Below are positions 45,269 to 54,555 of a stretch of 64,000 nt of DNA, piece by piece; positions within the stretch are counted from its first letter, which is position 1; each line of letters opens with the position of its first letter. Both the position numbers and the translations under genes were made by a program. The stretch lies in the NCBI RefSeq assembly GCF_000013985.1, contig NC_008048.1, positions 1,984,001-2,048,000 on the forward strand, given 5' to 3'. The notes beneath the pieces were generated by a model. The model searched no databases. It was not told the DNA's origin and saw only the letters and a list, made by a program, of their open reading frames with translations. Source of the stretch: Sphingopyxis alaskensis RB2256. Lineage in GTDB: Bacteria > Pseudomonadota > Alphaproteobacteria > Sphingomonadales > Sphingomonadaceae.

Positions 45269-46975
45269 TCAGAAGTTGTAACGCAGTCCCACCAAAGCTG
45301 AACCTATGAGCTGGCTGTTGAAGCCGTCCTGATCGAAAGCGTTGAGGCTGGCCGCCGCGGTGCCGGTCAGGCCGCGCCAGAAGCGCCGTGAATAGGCGGC
45401 CGCCAGCCCCGCCGACTGGACGTCGCTGGCACCCGGCGCGCCATTGTCGAAATAATTGACATAGCCCGACAGGCTGAGGTCCGAATCGGCGTCAAGCTGG
45501 CGCCCTGCGGACACGAAAAGATACCAGTTTTCGTCCGTGATCCCGTCAAGGTCGGCGATCGGCGACAGCTGCGGCGCGAGCAGGCGGCGCTGATCGTAAC
45601 CGACGCCGACGCCATAGGCCCAGCGGCCATAACGCGACGACATCGTCGCCTGCACCCCGCGGCTGCGATATTGCGCCGCGGTGGCGTTGCCGAGCTGGTT
45701 GTTGAGACAGCCGCCGCCCTGCTGGCCAAAGACGCAGGGATTGATGTCGCCGTCGATCGGATTGCGCGTCGGGTCGAACTGCGTCGGCAGCGCCGCCAGC
45801 CCGCCCGACAGCCCGCGTCCGAGGCTCGACAGCCCGTCATAGACGCCGACCTGCACCGTCGTCGCATGATCGGCGCGATAGGCGAAGCTGCCCGTATAGA
45901 TGGTGTCGCCATAGCGCCGCCCGACGCGGGCGGTGAGCGAGGTGCGGCGGCTCGGGCGCCACATCACCCCGGCGTCCCAGATCAGCCCGTCGGTGTCGAA
46001 CGACAGGCGGCGCGGGGTCGATTTGTCGGTGACGAAACGACCGTTCGCGTCGCGCACCGGAAGGCCATTCGCGTCGAGCACCGGATCGCGCTGGCCGATT
46101 TCGATGTCCTCGTAACCGACGCCGCCCAGCAACGCGACGGTCGGGCCGACCGGCACGGTGACGTCGGCGCGCGCATATTTGCCCTCGAAACGCTGGTCGA
46201 GCTGGCTCGCATCCTCGCGCTCGTAACCACCCGACACCTGCCAGCCGAACGGCAGGTCGCCGGGCCGCGCGCCGACGCTGGCCCAGGCGACGTGGTTGGT
46301 CGAACTGTCGAAAATATCCTGCGGCCGGCTGCCCGGCGACAGGATCGCGGGGGTGTCGATATCGACCTTGGTATAGCCGAAGCGATAACCCGCGCCGACG
46401 TCGAGCCCGGCGATGCGCCGTGCAAAGGTCGGCCCGGCATAGATGGAATAAAGGTCCGCGACATTGCTGGCATCGCCGATGAACAACCCGCTGTCGGCGC
46501 CCTGCCCGTCGGCGCGCGTGCGCGTCGCCAGCGCCCCCGCCTCCAGATTGAGTCCGCGCGCCGCCTCGATCCGCCCGCGCGCCAGGCCGCTGATCGTGCC
46601 CGAATCGCCAAGATCGCCGTTCCAGCCGAAGCGATGTTCATAGCGCAGCGTCGCCGCCACTTCGGCGCGCCGCGTGACGATCGCGGCGTCGATGCCGGCC
46701 GCGACGGTCGTATAGGTGAGCACGTCGCCGCCATTCTTCAGGTCGGCGGTGAGCACCTGCCCGATTTCGAGATAGGGGCTGACGTCGACCGTCTTCTGCG
46801 CGCGGCGGCCTTCGGCGCGCGACGCCGCGCGGCCCGATTCGGCTTGCGGCGCGCTCGGCGGCGCGTCGCTTGCGCCCGGATCGCCCGAAAACTGGGCGTG
46901 CGCGCTGGTCGCGGCTCCCGCGAGCGATAGCGCGACCAGCATACTCGCGCCGCGCAAGGCAAGATGCGCGTTCAT
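45269..46975 (-). CDS. Exosortase A-associated outer membrane protein (TIGR03016 type)
   Basis: A 568-residue exported protein with a signal peptide (MNAHLALRGASMLVALSLAGAATSAHA). The rest is rich in alternating beta strands with an aromatic C-terminus (ALVGLRYNF), an outer-membrane barrel signature. It belongs to the large XrtA-cluster outer membrane family. The ATG overlaps the autokinase stop (TGATG). The frame upstream of 46975 is unlikely. Confidence 0.85.
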   Translation of the reverse strand: MNAHLALRGASMLVALSLAGAATSAHAQFSGDPGASDAPPSAPQAESGRAASRAEGRRAQKTVDVSPYLEIGQVLTADLKNGGDVLTYTTVAAGIDAAIVTRRAEVAATLRYEHRFGWNGDLGDSGTISGLARGRIEAARGLNLEAGALATRTRADGQGADSGLFIGDASNVADLYSIYAGPTFARRIAGLDVGAGYRFGYTKVDIDTPAILSPGSRPQDIFDSSTNHVAWASVGARPGDLPFGWQVSGGYEREDASQLDQRFEGKYARADVTVPVGPTVALLGGVGYEDIEIGQRDPVLDANGLPVRDANGRFVTDKSTPRRLSFDTDGLIWDAGVMWRPSRRTSLTARVGRRYGDTIYTGSFAYRADHATTVQVGVYDGLSSLGRGLSGGLAALPTQFDPTRNPIDGDINPCVFGQQGGGCLNNQLGNATAAQYRSRGVQATMSSRYGRWAYGVGVGYDQRRLLAPQLSPIADLDGITDENWYLFVSAGRQLDADSDLSLSGYVNYFDNGAPGASDVQSAGLAAAYSRRFWRGLTGTAAASLNAFDQDGFNSQLIGSALVGLRYNF

Positions 46976-47985
46976 CAGGCGCTTCCCTGTCCGTAATAGG
47001 TGCCGAAGCGGCGCCCGCCCGGCGAGAATTTGACCCCGTTCAGAAGCAGCTGGATCTGCGGACACGCGCCCATCAGCCCGATCGCGTCGCGCAGCGCGCT
47101 TTCAAGCGTCGTGTCGGCGCGCACGACCAGGATCGTCTGTCCGACATGCCCCGCGAGCACCGCCGCGGGCGATGCCGCGAGAATCGGCGGCGAATCGAGG
47201 ATCAGGATGCGCCCCGGCGCCCCGGCTTCGAGCTGCGCGAGCAGCGCCTCCGTCCGCGCCGAGGCGAGCAATTCGGTGTCGTGCATGTGATGCGCGCCCG
47301 CGGGCATGACTTTCAGCCCCGGAATGTCGGTCTGGATCAGGCAGTCGCCAACCGCCAGATGCGGGTCGGCGAGCGCATCCATCAGGCCGGGGCCATTTTC
47401 CAGCCCGAGCGTGTCGAGCACGCTCGGCTTCGCAATGTCGGCGTCGATCAGCAGCACGTCGTGATCGGCCTCGACTGCCAGGCTGAGCGCCAGATTGACC
47501 GCCGAAAAGGTCTTGCCCTCGCCCGGATTGGCCGAGGCGATCAGCACGCGGTGCCCGCGCGGCAGGATCGGGCGATTGCCCGCGCCGCCGATATTGCGGA
47601 TCAACTCGCGCTTCACGATGCGATATTCTTCGGAAATGCCCGTGACCGGGGTGCCCGGCACGACCATCCCGTGCGCCGCAAGCCGCTCGCGATCGATCGT
47701 CCCCTGCCGCGTCGGCACGATCGCGGGCGCGGCCTTTGCAAGCTCCTTGCCCGGCGACGGTGCGGTTTCGACGACGGGTTCGCAGTGTTCGGCGGTCGGC
47801 GCACCGGCGACGGGCTCCGCCTTGACCTTCTTCGCCTTCTTCTCCGGTTCGGGCGGCAGGCTCGATACGTCGATCGTCGGCGCATTGCCGACGGGGTCGA
47901 GCCCGAACATGTCGGCAGCGCGTTCGAGCAGCGAGGGTGGACGCTTGATTTTGCGTTGGTCGTTCATGTCATCGTCCCCCGTCAC
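46975..47985 (-). CDS. Exosortase A-associated tyrosine autokinase (CpsD/BY-kinase type)
   Basis: A 336-residue bacterial tyrosine kinase (BY-kinase) that modulates polysaccharide polymerisation. The Walker A ASANPGEGKTFSAVNL (about 148-163) and the Walker A' LLIDADIAKPS are canonical. The C-terminus RRFGTYYGQGSA has a small Tyr cluster for autophosphorylation. The GTG at 47985 overlaps the chain-length gene stop; the ATG at 47967 has GGGGGA upstream and is an alternative. Its partner is the adjacent chain-length protein. Confidence 0.88.
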   Translation of the reverse strand: MTGDDDMNDQRKIKRPPSLLERAADMFGLDPVGNAPTIDVSSLPPEPEKKAKKVKAEPVAGAPTAEHCEPVVETAPSPGKELAKAAPAIVPTRQGTIDRERLAAHGMVVPGTPVTGISEEYRIVKRELIRNIGGAGNRPILPRGHRVLIASANPGEGKTFSAVNLALSLAVEADHDVLLIDADIAKPSVLDTLGLENGPGLMDALADPHLAVGDCLIQTDIPGLKVMPAGAHHMHDTELLASARTEALLAQLEAGAPGRILILDSPPILAASPAAVLAGHVGQTILVVRADTTLESALRDAIGLMGACPQIQLLLNGVKFSPGGRRFGTYYGQGSA

Positions 47986-49511
47986 GCAACCATGCCGCGC
48001 TGGATGAACTCTACGACCAGCAGCAACGCATAAAGCCCGACGAGCGCGCCTCCTCCCCCTGCCAGCCAGACGAGCTTCTTGCGGCGGTCGCGCTGGCGCT
48101 CCGGCGTCAAGACTTCGGTGATCGACCCGATCACCGGCAGGCCGCTCGCGCGCTCGAGGCGCGCGGCGGTCGCATAGCTTGTCCGCACCTGCGACAGGCC
48201 AAAGGCGACACCGACCCCGCCGCCGATGCCCGCGAGCAGCACCAGCGTCAGGAACAGCGGCCGGTTGGGTGCCGCCGGACTTGTCGGTTTCGACGGCGGG
48301 TCGAGCAGTTCGATGCGGATCGCGTCGGTTTCGGTCTGCACTTCGCCGCGCAGCCGCACCTGTTCGCGCTGCGCGAGCAGCTTGTCATATTGCGCCTTGA
48401 ACGCAGTATATTCGCCATTGATCCGGTCATATTCGGCGGCGATGCCGGGGTTCTGGATCTGCTGCGCGGTGATCCGCGCAATGTCGCCCATCAACTGGCT
48501 CTTGCGTGCCGTCAGCGCGCTCACCGTCGCCTGTCGTTCGGCGCGCATCGCGGCGAGCGACGCATAGGCCGGGTTCTGGACACCGCCGCCGCCCCCCGAT
48601 CCTTCGCGGTCGGCCTGCGCCTTCAGCGAGGCGATCTGGCTCTTCAAGGCAATCACATCGGGGTGCGCGTCGGTCAGCCCGCGCGAACGCATCGCCGACA
48701 GTTCATTCTGCGCACCCGCCAGCTGCTGTCGCGCGACACTCCCGCCAACACCGCCGACGCCGGGGATGGTTGCGGGAGTCGAGGCAAGCTGGCCGTTCGC
48801 CGCCGCCAGTTGCGCCTGCGCGGCGACAAGCTGCGAATCGATCTGACTGAGTTCCGCGCGCGCCGTCTCGACGCGCTGCGCGGGCGATCCGGCGCCGCCG
48901 GGGACCAGCCCGATATTCTGCGCCTCGAACGCCGCGCGCCGCGCCTCGACCTCGCGCAGCGCCTTTTCGCGGTCGGCGATCTGCGCGTCCAGGAACTTCA
49001 GCCCTTCGCGCGCATTCATCCGGCCGCCGCGCAGCTGGTCGTCGCGGAACACGGTAATCAGGCTTTCGAGCACAGCCGACGCCAGCTTCGCATTGTCGGC
49101 GTCGGACAGGCTGCCGATGGCGATGCTGGAGGTGATTTCGAAGATATTGTCCTGCTGCGGCACGACCTTGATATTTTTTTGCAGCATCGCCACCGCGTTG
49201 GCCTTGTCGCGCTCGCTCGCGCCCGCGGGCAGCAGGCCCGTCGTCGCCGCGACCTTTTCCATGTTGCGCGCGCTGGTCAGCGTCTCGCGGATCTGGTCGA
49301 TCTGTGCGCGGCCGCCGCCGATCTGCGCGTCGTCGGGCAGGATTTCGTTGACGTCGACGAGCAGGCGCGCACGGCTGTCATAGCGGTTGGGGATCGACGC
49401 GATCGCCAGCCAGCCGAGGATGCAGATGCCCCACGCGACTGCAAGGACAAGCCACCGGCGCGTCCAGACGCTGTGCAGTGCCACCCGGAGTTCGTCGTAG
49501 AGGCTGTTCAT
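47982..49511 (-). CDS. Exopolysaccharide chain-length determinant, exosortase A-associated (Wzz type)
   Basis: A 509-residue inner membrane protein of the Wzz/PCP family. A membrane helix lies near residues 20-38 (WLVLAVAWGICILGWLAIAS) and another at the C-terminus (LFLTLVLLAGIGGGVGVAFG, about 420-440). The periplasmic region is coiled coil. It controls polymer length with the autokinase. The family (TIGR03007 type) is XrtA-linked. It follows the export gene by 48 bp. Confidence 0.88.
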   Translation of the reverse strand: MNSLYDELRVALHSVWTRRWLVLAVAWGICILGWLAIASIPNRYDSRARLLVDVNEILPDDAQIGGGRAQIDQIRETLTSARNMEKVAATTGLLPAGASERDKANAVAMLQKNIKVVPQQDNIFEITSSIAIGSLSDADNAKLASAVLESLITVFRDDQLRGGRMNAREGLKFLDAQIADREKALREVEARRAAFEAQNIGLVPGGAGSPAQRVETARAELSQIDSQLVAAQAQLAAANGQLASTPATIPGVGGVGGSVARQQLAGAQNELSAMRSRGLTDAHPDVIALKSQIASLKAQADREGSGGGGGVQNPAYASLAAMRAERQATVSALTARKSQLMGDIARITAQQIQNPGIAAEYDRINGEYTAFKAQYDKLLAQREQVRLRGEVQTETDAIRIELLDPPSKPTSPAAPNRPLFLTLVLLAGIGGGVGVAFGLSQVRTSYATAARLERASGLPVIGSITEVLTPERQRDRRKKLVWLAGGGGALVGLYALLLVVEFIQRGMVA

Positions 49512-49559
49512 CGCGGTAAATCGATCCTTGGGATGGGGTTGGCGCGTCGCGCTTCGGCG

Positions 49560-50225
49560 TCAGAACATGCTTTCGGGGATGATGATGACGTCGCCCGGCT
49601 GCAACCGCACATTCGCCTTGATATCGCCGCGCTTGATCAGGTCGTTCAGCCGCAGCCCGAACTCCTGCTGCTTGCCCGTCCCCTTGTCGTAACGGACGAG
49701 TCGCGCCTTGTTGCCCGCCGCATATTCGCCGAGCCCGCCCACCGCAATCATCGCGTCGAGCACGGTCATGTTCGCGCGGAACGGGATCGATGCCGGTTTC
49801 TCGGTCGCGCCGACGATGCGCACCTGCTGCGAAAAGGTGCTGTTGAAGCTGGTGACGATAACGCTCACGATCGGGTCGGTGATATATTGGCTGAGCTGGA
49901 GCTTGATGTCCTGTTGCAGCATCGTCGGCGTCTTGCCCACCGCGGGCATGTCGGTGATCAGCGGCGTGGTGATCCGCCCGTCGGGCCGCACCTGTACCTT
50001 GCCGCCAAGTTCGGGGTTGCGCCACACGAAAATCTGAAGCTCGTCGAGCGGGCCGATGATATATTCCTCGCCCGGCCCTTCCTGGTTCTGGACGAAGTTG
50101 GCGCTGGGCAGTTGCGGCGCGCTGCCGCCGGCACCCATACACCCCGTCAAAGCCGTTACCGCGATGCCCGAGGCGAGCACGGCGCGCAGGGCGCGAAGCG
50201 AGGGGTAGGAAGCCATAATCATCAA
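49560..50225 (-). CDS. Exopolysaccharide export lipoprotein, exosortase A-associated (Wza type)
   Basis: A 221-residue Wza-like export protein. The lipobox is VTALTGC (Cys about 29). YIIGPLDELQIFVWRNPEL is the polysaccharide export domain start, followed by PSIPFRANMTVLDAMIAVGGL (SLBB-like). It is short compared with full Wza. It heads the EPS operon; three ATGs near 50225 and 50216 are possible, and 50225 is listed. Confidence 0.87.
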   Translation of the reverse strand: MMIMASYPSLRALRAVLASGIAVTALTGCMGAGGSAPQLPSANFVQNQEGPGEEYIIGPLDELQIFVWRNPELGGKVQVRPDGRITTPLITDMPAVGKTPTMLQQDIKLQLSQYITDPIVSVIVTSFNSTFSQQVRIVGATEKPASIPFRANMTVLDAMIAVGGLGEYAAGNKARLVRYDKGTGKQQEFGLRLNDLIKRGDIKANVRLQPGDVIIIPESMF

Positions 50226-50387
50226 CCTTTCGAGCCGCCGGGGAAGCCGCGGTCCGGACCTTCAGCGGCGACAGCCATTGCATCACCGTCCGCCATTGCG
50301 CGAAAAGGGTGAACATAATGTTAGTATTGGCATAAGTTCGGCCCGTACGCTTCCAGATATGTCCCGGAAAGGAACAGAATCGAGAGG
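50226..50387. promoter_or_regulatory. EPS operon promoter region
   Basis: This 162-bp gap contains the promoter for the minus-strand EPS run; an AT-richer stretch lies at 50315-50340. I could not find a convincing -24/-12 (sigma-54) or -35/-10 box. Confidence 0.35.
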
Positions 50388-51617
50388 CTATACCAGCAGC
50401 TCGCGCGCCGGCCCCTGCCCCAGAAACGCCGCCGGACTCGCGCTCGCGCCATAGGCCCCGGCCTGGAAGATCGCGATCAGATCGCCGACGTCGGCGCGCG
50501 GCAGTGCGACCTGATCGCCAAGCCGGTCGAGCGGGGTGCACAGGCAGCCAACGACCGCAACGGTCTCGACGGGCTCACGGCCAAAGGCGTTCGCCACCGC
50601 GATCGGATAGTTGCGACGGATGACGGTGCCGAAATTGCCGCTTGCCGCCAACTGGTGATGCAGGCCGCCGTCGGTGACGAGGAAGGTTTCGCCATGGCTG
50701 ACCTTCCGGTCGACGATGCGCGTCAGATAAACCCCCGCCTCGGCCACGAGCCAGCGACCCAGTTCCATCGCAAAGCGGCTGTCCGCCAGCGCGGCGTCGC
50801 GCGCGGCCAGCGTCTCGCCGAGCGCTTCCCCCACCGCCGCCGCATCGACCGCGGTATCACCGGGGAAATAGGGCACCCCCATCCCGCCGCCCAGATTGAC
50901 GAGCGGCGGCGCAGTCCCGATCGCGTCCGCAAGCCGCGCCGCGAGCGCGACCGTCTGCGCCTGCATTTCGGCGATGGCGGCCGCGTCAAGCGCTTGCGAT
51001 CCGGCGAAAATATGAAAACCCCGCCAGTCGGCGCCCGCATCGATCAGGCGGCGCACGAGCGCCGGAACCGCGGCAGCATCGACCCCGAAGGGCTTGGCGC
51101 CGCCGCCCATCTTCATCCCCGATCCCTTGAGGTCGAAGTCGGGATTGACGCGCACCGCGAGCCGCGGCGTCGCGCCCAGGTGCGCCGCGATCGCCAATGC
51201 GCGCTCTGCCTCGCCCGCGGATTCGAGGTTCAGCGTCGCGCCTGCTTCAAGCGCCGCCTCCAGCTCGCGGTCGCGCTTGCCCGGCCCGGCGAAGCTGATG
51301 TGCGCGGCATCCATCCCGCTCGCCAGCGCCGCCTTCAACTCGCCGCCCGACGCCACGTCGAACCCGTCGACCAGCCCCGCCATGAAGGCAAGCAGCGGCG
51401 GATAGGGATTGGCCTTCATCGCATAATGGAGCTGCACAGCGGCGGGCATCGCCGCGCGCCATTCGGCGGCGCGCGCGGCCAGCATCGCGCTGTCATAGAC
51501 GAAGAGCGGCGTATCGCCCGCGACATCGGCCAGCGATTCGGCACGGTCGCCGCCGATCAGCAGCATCCCGTCAGGGTCGGCCCGGAATCCGGGCGGGATT
51601 GGCCCGTGCGGCTTCAT
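50388..51617 (-). CDS. PLP-dependent decarboxylase, exosortase A-associated
   Basis: A 409-residue fold III (alanine racemase-like) PLP decarboxylase. Lys68 in HYAMKANPYPPLL binds PLP. NLGGGMGVPYFPGD and the C-terminal GCLCTPLDRLGDQV (catalytic Cys) match diaminopimelate and ornithine decarboxylase relatives. The family (TIGR03099 type) is XrtA-linked and its substrate is unknown. The ATG overlaps the acyl-CoA ligase stop (ATGA). Confidence 0.88.
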   Translation of the reverse strand: MKPHGPIPPGFRADPDGMLLIGGDRAESLADVAGDTPLFVYDSAMLAARAAEWRAAMPAAVQLHYAMKANPYPPLLAFMAGLVDGFDVASGGELKAALASGMDAAHISFAGPGKRDRELEAALEAGATLNLESAGEAERALAIAAHLGATPRLAVRVNPDFDLKGSGMKMGGGAKPFGVDAAAVPALVRRLIDAGADWRGFHIFAGSQALDAAAIAEMQAQTVALAARLADAIGTAPPLVNLGGGMGVPYFPGDTAVDAAAVGEALGETLAARDAALADSRFAMELGRWLVAEAGVYLTRIVDRKVSHGETFLVTDGGLHHQLAASGNFGTVIRRNYPIAVANAFGREPVETVAVVGCLCTPLDRLGDQVALPRADVGDLIAIFQAGAYGASASPAAFLGQGPARELLV

Positions 51618-53146
51618 GCCGCCATCACCCTCGTCCAATCGGCGGCGATCGCCACCCGGTCGAGCTTGCCATTGGGATTGCGCGGCAGCGCATCGCGCCA
51701 TTCGATGACCTGCGGCTGCATGAAGTTCGGCAGATTCCGGCGAAGCCAGGCAGCAAGCCCCTCCTCGTCGGCCGGTCCATGCGTGCCGCGCACGATCAAT
51801 ATGATCGCCGCGCCGAGCCGCGCATCGGGGACCCCGAACGCCACCGCTTCATAGACCAGCCCCGAAGCGACCGCAGCCTCCTCGATCTCGGTCGGGCTGA
51901 CACGGTTGCCCGCCGTCTTGATCATCGCATCGTCGCGGCCGACGAAATAGAGAAGACCGTTCGCATCACGCCGCACCCTGTCGCCCGACCAGACCGCGGT
52001 GCCGCCATAAAGCGACGCGGGCGGCGCGGGGCGGAATCGCTCGGCGGTGCGCGCCGCGTCGCGCCAATAGCCCTTGGCGACGAGCGGGCCACAATGCACC
52101 AGCTCGCCCGGCTCCTCGTCGGCGGTGATCGTGCCGTCGCCGCGGCAGACAAGGATTTCGGCGTGCGGGATCGCACGCCCCATCGACGTCGGATGGTCGG
52201 CGACGAATTTGGGATCGAGCCAGGTCGAACGAAACGCCTCGGTCAGCCCGTACATCGGATAGATGTCGGCGGCGGGGAAAGTGCGGCGCATCGCCTCGAT
52301 CAGCGAAGGGGTGAGCGCGCCACCACTGTTGGTGAGGCGCTTGAGCAAGGCCGCGGTGTCGGCGGGCCAGTCCGCCTCGACGAGTTGCACCCACAGGGGC
52401 GGCACGCCGGCGAGCGTCGTGATGTCGTGGCGCGCGACCGCCTTCACGACGTCGCGCGCGGTCAGATAATCGAGCGGCGCCACCGCGGCGCCGGCATACC
52501 AGCTCGACAGCAGCTGATTCTGCCCATAGTCGAAGCTCAAGGGCAATACGCCGAGCACGCGGTCGACGGGCATGAGCTTCAGGTAGGTCGCGACGCTTTC
52601 GGCGCCGAGCCACAGGTTCGCGTGGCTGAGCATCACCCCCTTGGGCCGCCCGGTCGATCCGCTGGTGTAGAGAATGGCGGCGAGATCGTCGGGATCGGCC
52701 TTCGACGGCGGCAACGTCTTGCCTCCCGAATCAACAGCCTCCTCGGCGATGTTGAGATCGTGCAGCGCGCAACCGGCGGGCCGTCCGTCGCCCAGCGACT
52801 CGGCGCGCGCGGCGTTGGCGAGAAGCAGCTTCGCGCCGCTGTCGGCCAGGATATGCTGCGCCTGCGGCCCCTTGAGCAGCGGATTGATCGGCACATGGAT
52901 CAGCCCCGCGCGCGCCGCGGCGAGCGGCATCAGACAGGCGAGCCGGGTCTTCGCACTCCAGCTCGCGACGCGCTCGCCGGGACCGCCGGCCTGTTCGCGT
53001 AGCCACGCCGCAAGCAGTCCCACCCCCGCGTCGAGTTCGGCATAGGTCACCACCCGTTCGCCGATCAGCAGCGCAGCCGCATCCGGCGCGCCGCGGCGGG
53101 CGAGATGGTCGATGGGCTGCGACACGGGGTTTTCGGGCGTGGTCAT
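51614..53146 (-). CDS. Acyl-CoA ligase (AMP-forming), exosortase A-associated
   Basis: A 510-residue adenylating enzyme. The AMP-binding P-loop YTSGSTGRPKGVM is near 160-172 and the hinge YPMYGLTEA near 292. The C-terminal lysine is in NPNGKLDRVAIA. Family TIGR03098 is linked to XrtA loci, where it probably activates an acid for the neighbouring ACP. It heads the minus-strand unit; its start is 17 bp from the divergent GNAT gene. Confidence 0.87.
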   Translation of the reverse strand: MTTPENPVSQPIDHLARRGAPDAAALLIGERVVTYAELDAGVGLLAAWLREQAGGPGERVASWSAKTRLACLMPLAAARAGLIHVPINPLLKGPQAQHILADSGAKLLLANAARAESLGDGRPAGCALHDLNIAEEAVDSGGKTLPPSKADPDDLAAILYTSGSTGRPKGVMLSHANLWLGAESVATYLKLMPVDRVLGVLPLSFDYGQNQLLSSWYAGAAVAPLDYLTARDVVKAVARHDITTLAGVPPLWVQLVEADWPADTAALLKRLTNSGGALTPSLIEAMRRTFPAADIYPMYGLTEAFRSTWLDPKFVADHPTSMGRAIPHAEILVCRGDGTITADEEPGELVHCGPLVAKGYWRDAARTAERFRPAPPASLYGGTAVWSGDRVRRDANGLLYFVGRDDAMIKTAGNRVSPTEIEEAAVASGLVYEAVAFGVPDARLGAAIILIVRGTHGPADEEGLAAWLRRNLPNFMQPQVIEWRDALPRNPNGKLDRVAIAADWTRVMAA

Positions 53147-53163
53147 CGGCTGTTAGGAGTGAG

Positions 53164-54171
53164 ATGATAGAGGGCCGCACCATGCAAGGGAACGGTGAAG
53201 ATCGGGATAATGACGATGCGGTGCGCGCCGCGGAGTTTGCCTCGCCCTTCGACCGCCCCGAATGGTTCGATCTGCTCGAAGCGCATGGTTTTGCCGCGGG
53301 CGGCCGTTTTGACGCCGGCGGCTCGGCTGGCGCGGCGACCGTCCGGTTGCCGCTGCGCATCGAGGCGCCGGGACATCTGGCGGGTCTCACCAACTGGTAC
53401 AGCTTTGCGATCCGCCCGCTTTGGTCGCCGGGCGGCGATCGCGGCGCGGCGCTCGCCGATCTGTTCCGCGCCCTTCGCGCGCGCGCCGCGCGACTGTCGC
53501 TCTATCCGGTCCGCGACGGCGAACAGGATGAAATCATCGCTGCCCTGCGCGCCGTCGGCTGGAGGGTGAAAGCCGCGCCCGCCGGCGACCGCCACTGGCT
53601 CGACCTCGGCGATATGGGCCATGACGCCTGGTGGGCGGGCCGTCCCGGCGCGCTGCGCAGCACTGTGCAGCGCAAGGCGAAGAAGGGCATCGTCGCCATC
53701 GAGATTCTGACCGCCTTCGACGCTGCCGCCTGGGCCGCCTATGAAGCCGTCTATGCCGCCAGCTGGAAACCCGAAGAGGGCGATCCCGCGCTGCTCCGCG
53801 CCTTCGCCGAAATGGAAGGGACGCGCGGCACGCTGCGCATGGGGATCGCGCGCATCGGGGAAGCCGCGGTCGCCGCGCAATTCTGGACGGTCGAGGACGG
53901 CACCGCCTTCATCCACAAGCTTGCGCATGTCGAGGACAGTCTGAAAGCCTCGCCCGGCACCCTGCTCTCGGCCGCCCTGTTCCGCCATGTCATCGAGATC
54001 GACGGCGTGAAGCGCGTCGATTTCGGCACGGGCGACGATGCCTACAAGCGCGACTGGATGAACCGCCATGATCCGCTCTGGCGCATCGAGGCTTTCAATC
54101 TGTCGCGCGCCACGGCATGGGAACCGGCGTTGAAGGCCTTTGCCCGATCGCTGCTGAGGAAAGACAAGTGA
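53164..54171 (+). CDS. GNAT/FemAB-like N-acyltransferase
   Basis: A 335-residue protein of the BioF2-like acetyltransferase group. STVQRKAKKGIVAIEIL, YEAVYAASWKPEEGDP and FGTGDDAYKRDWM are FemAB-like motifs. The start at 53164 follows AGGAGTGAG and is 17 bp from the divergent ligase gene. Its stop overlaps the acyl carrier protein start (GTGA). It probably transfers the ACP-bound group to a target; inferred from order. Confidence 0.8.
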   Translation: MIEGRTMQGNGEDRDNDDAVRAAEFASPFDRPEWFDLLEAHGFAAGGRFDAGGSAGAATVRLPLRIEAPGHLAGLTNWYSFAIRPLWSPGGDRGAALADLFRALRARAARLSLYPVRDGEQDEIIAALRAVGWRVKAAPAGDRHWLDLGDMGHDAWWAGRPGALRSTVQRKAKKGIVAIEILTAFDAAAWAAYEAVYAASWKPEEGDPALLRAFAEMEGTRGTLRMGIARIGEAAVAAQFWTVEDGTAFIHKLAHVEDSLKASPGTLLSAALFRHVIEIDGVKRVDFGTGDDAYKRDWMNRHDPLWRIEAFNLSRATAWEPALKAFARSLLRKDK

Positions 54172-54446
54172 CCGATTCCGTCTCCGAAACATCGGGCGTC
54201 GATGCCGCCCTCCGCGCGCTGCTCGCCGACGTGCTCGGCCTCGGCGCCGACCGCGCTGCGGCGCTCACCGACGACAGCGGGCTGTTCGGCGCGCTTCCCG
54301 AATTTGATTCGATGGCGGTCGCGACGGTGCTGACCGAGATGGAAGACCGTCTCGGCATCCTCATCGACGATGACGAGATCGATGGCGAGATATTTGAAAC
54401 CTATGGCCATCTGCTGGCATTCGCGACACGCAAGGTGACCGGTTGA
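54168..54446 (+). CDS. Acyl carrier protein
   Basis: A 92-residue acyl carrier protein. The phosphopantetheine attachment site is Ser48 in PEFDSMAVATVL. The GTG at 54168 overlaps the GNAT stop and has GAGGAAAGAC upstream. It is not the fatty acid ACP; it belongs with the XrtA-linked acyl-CoA ligase and decarboxylase, and so probably carries their product. Confidence 0.9.
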   Translation: MTDSVSETSGVDAALRALLADVLGLGADRAAALTDDSGLFGALPEFDSMAVATVLTEMEDRLGILIDDDEIDGEIFETYGHLLAFATRKVTG

Positions 54447-54470
54447 TAAACAGGACGCTCTCCTTTCATC

Positions 54471-54545
54471 GTCATCCCGGCGAAGGCCGGGGCCTCGCCG
54501 CGACCGGGAACGCGACGGCAAGACCCCGGCTTTCGCCGGGATGAC
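54471..54545. repeat. REP-like palindromic doublet
   Basis: GTCATCCCGGCGAAGGCCGGGG (54471-54492, 22 bp) and its near-exact complement at 54524-54545 match at 21 of 22 positions. Each arm folds on itself. The core is related to the doublet at 13722-13812. It sits between the ACP gene and hydrolase gene, and may end the ACP transcript. Confidence 0.8.
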
Positions 54546-54555
54546 CGTCCGGGCG

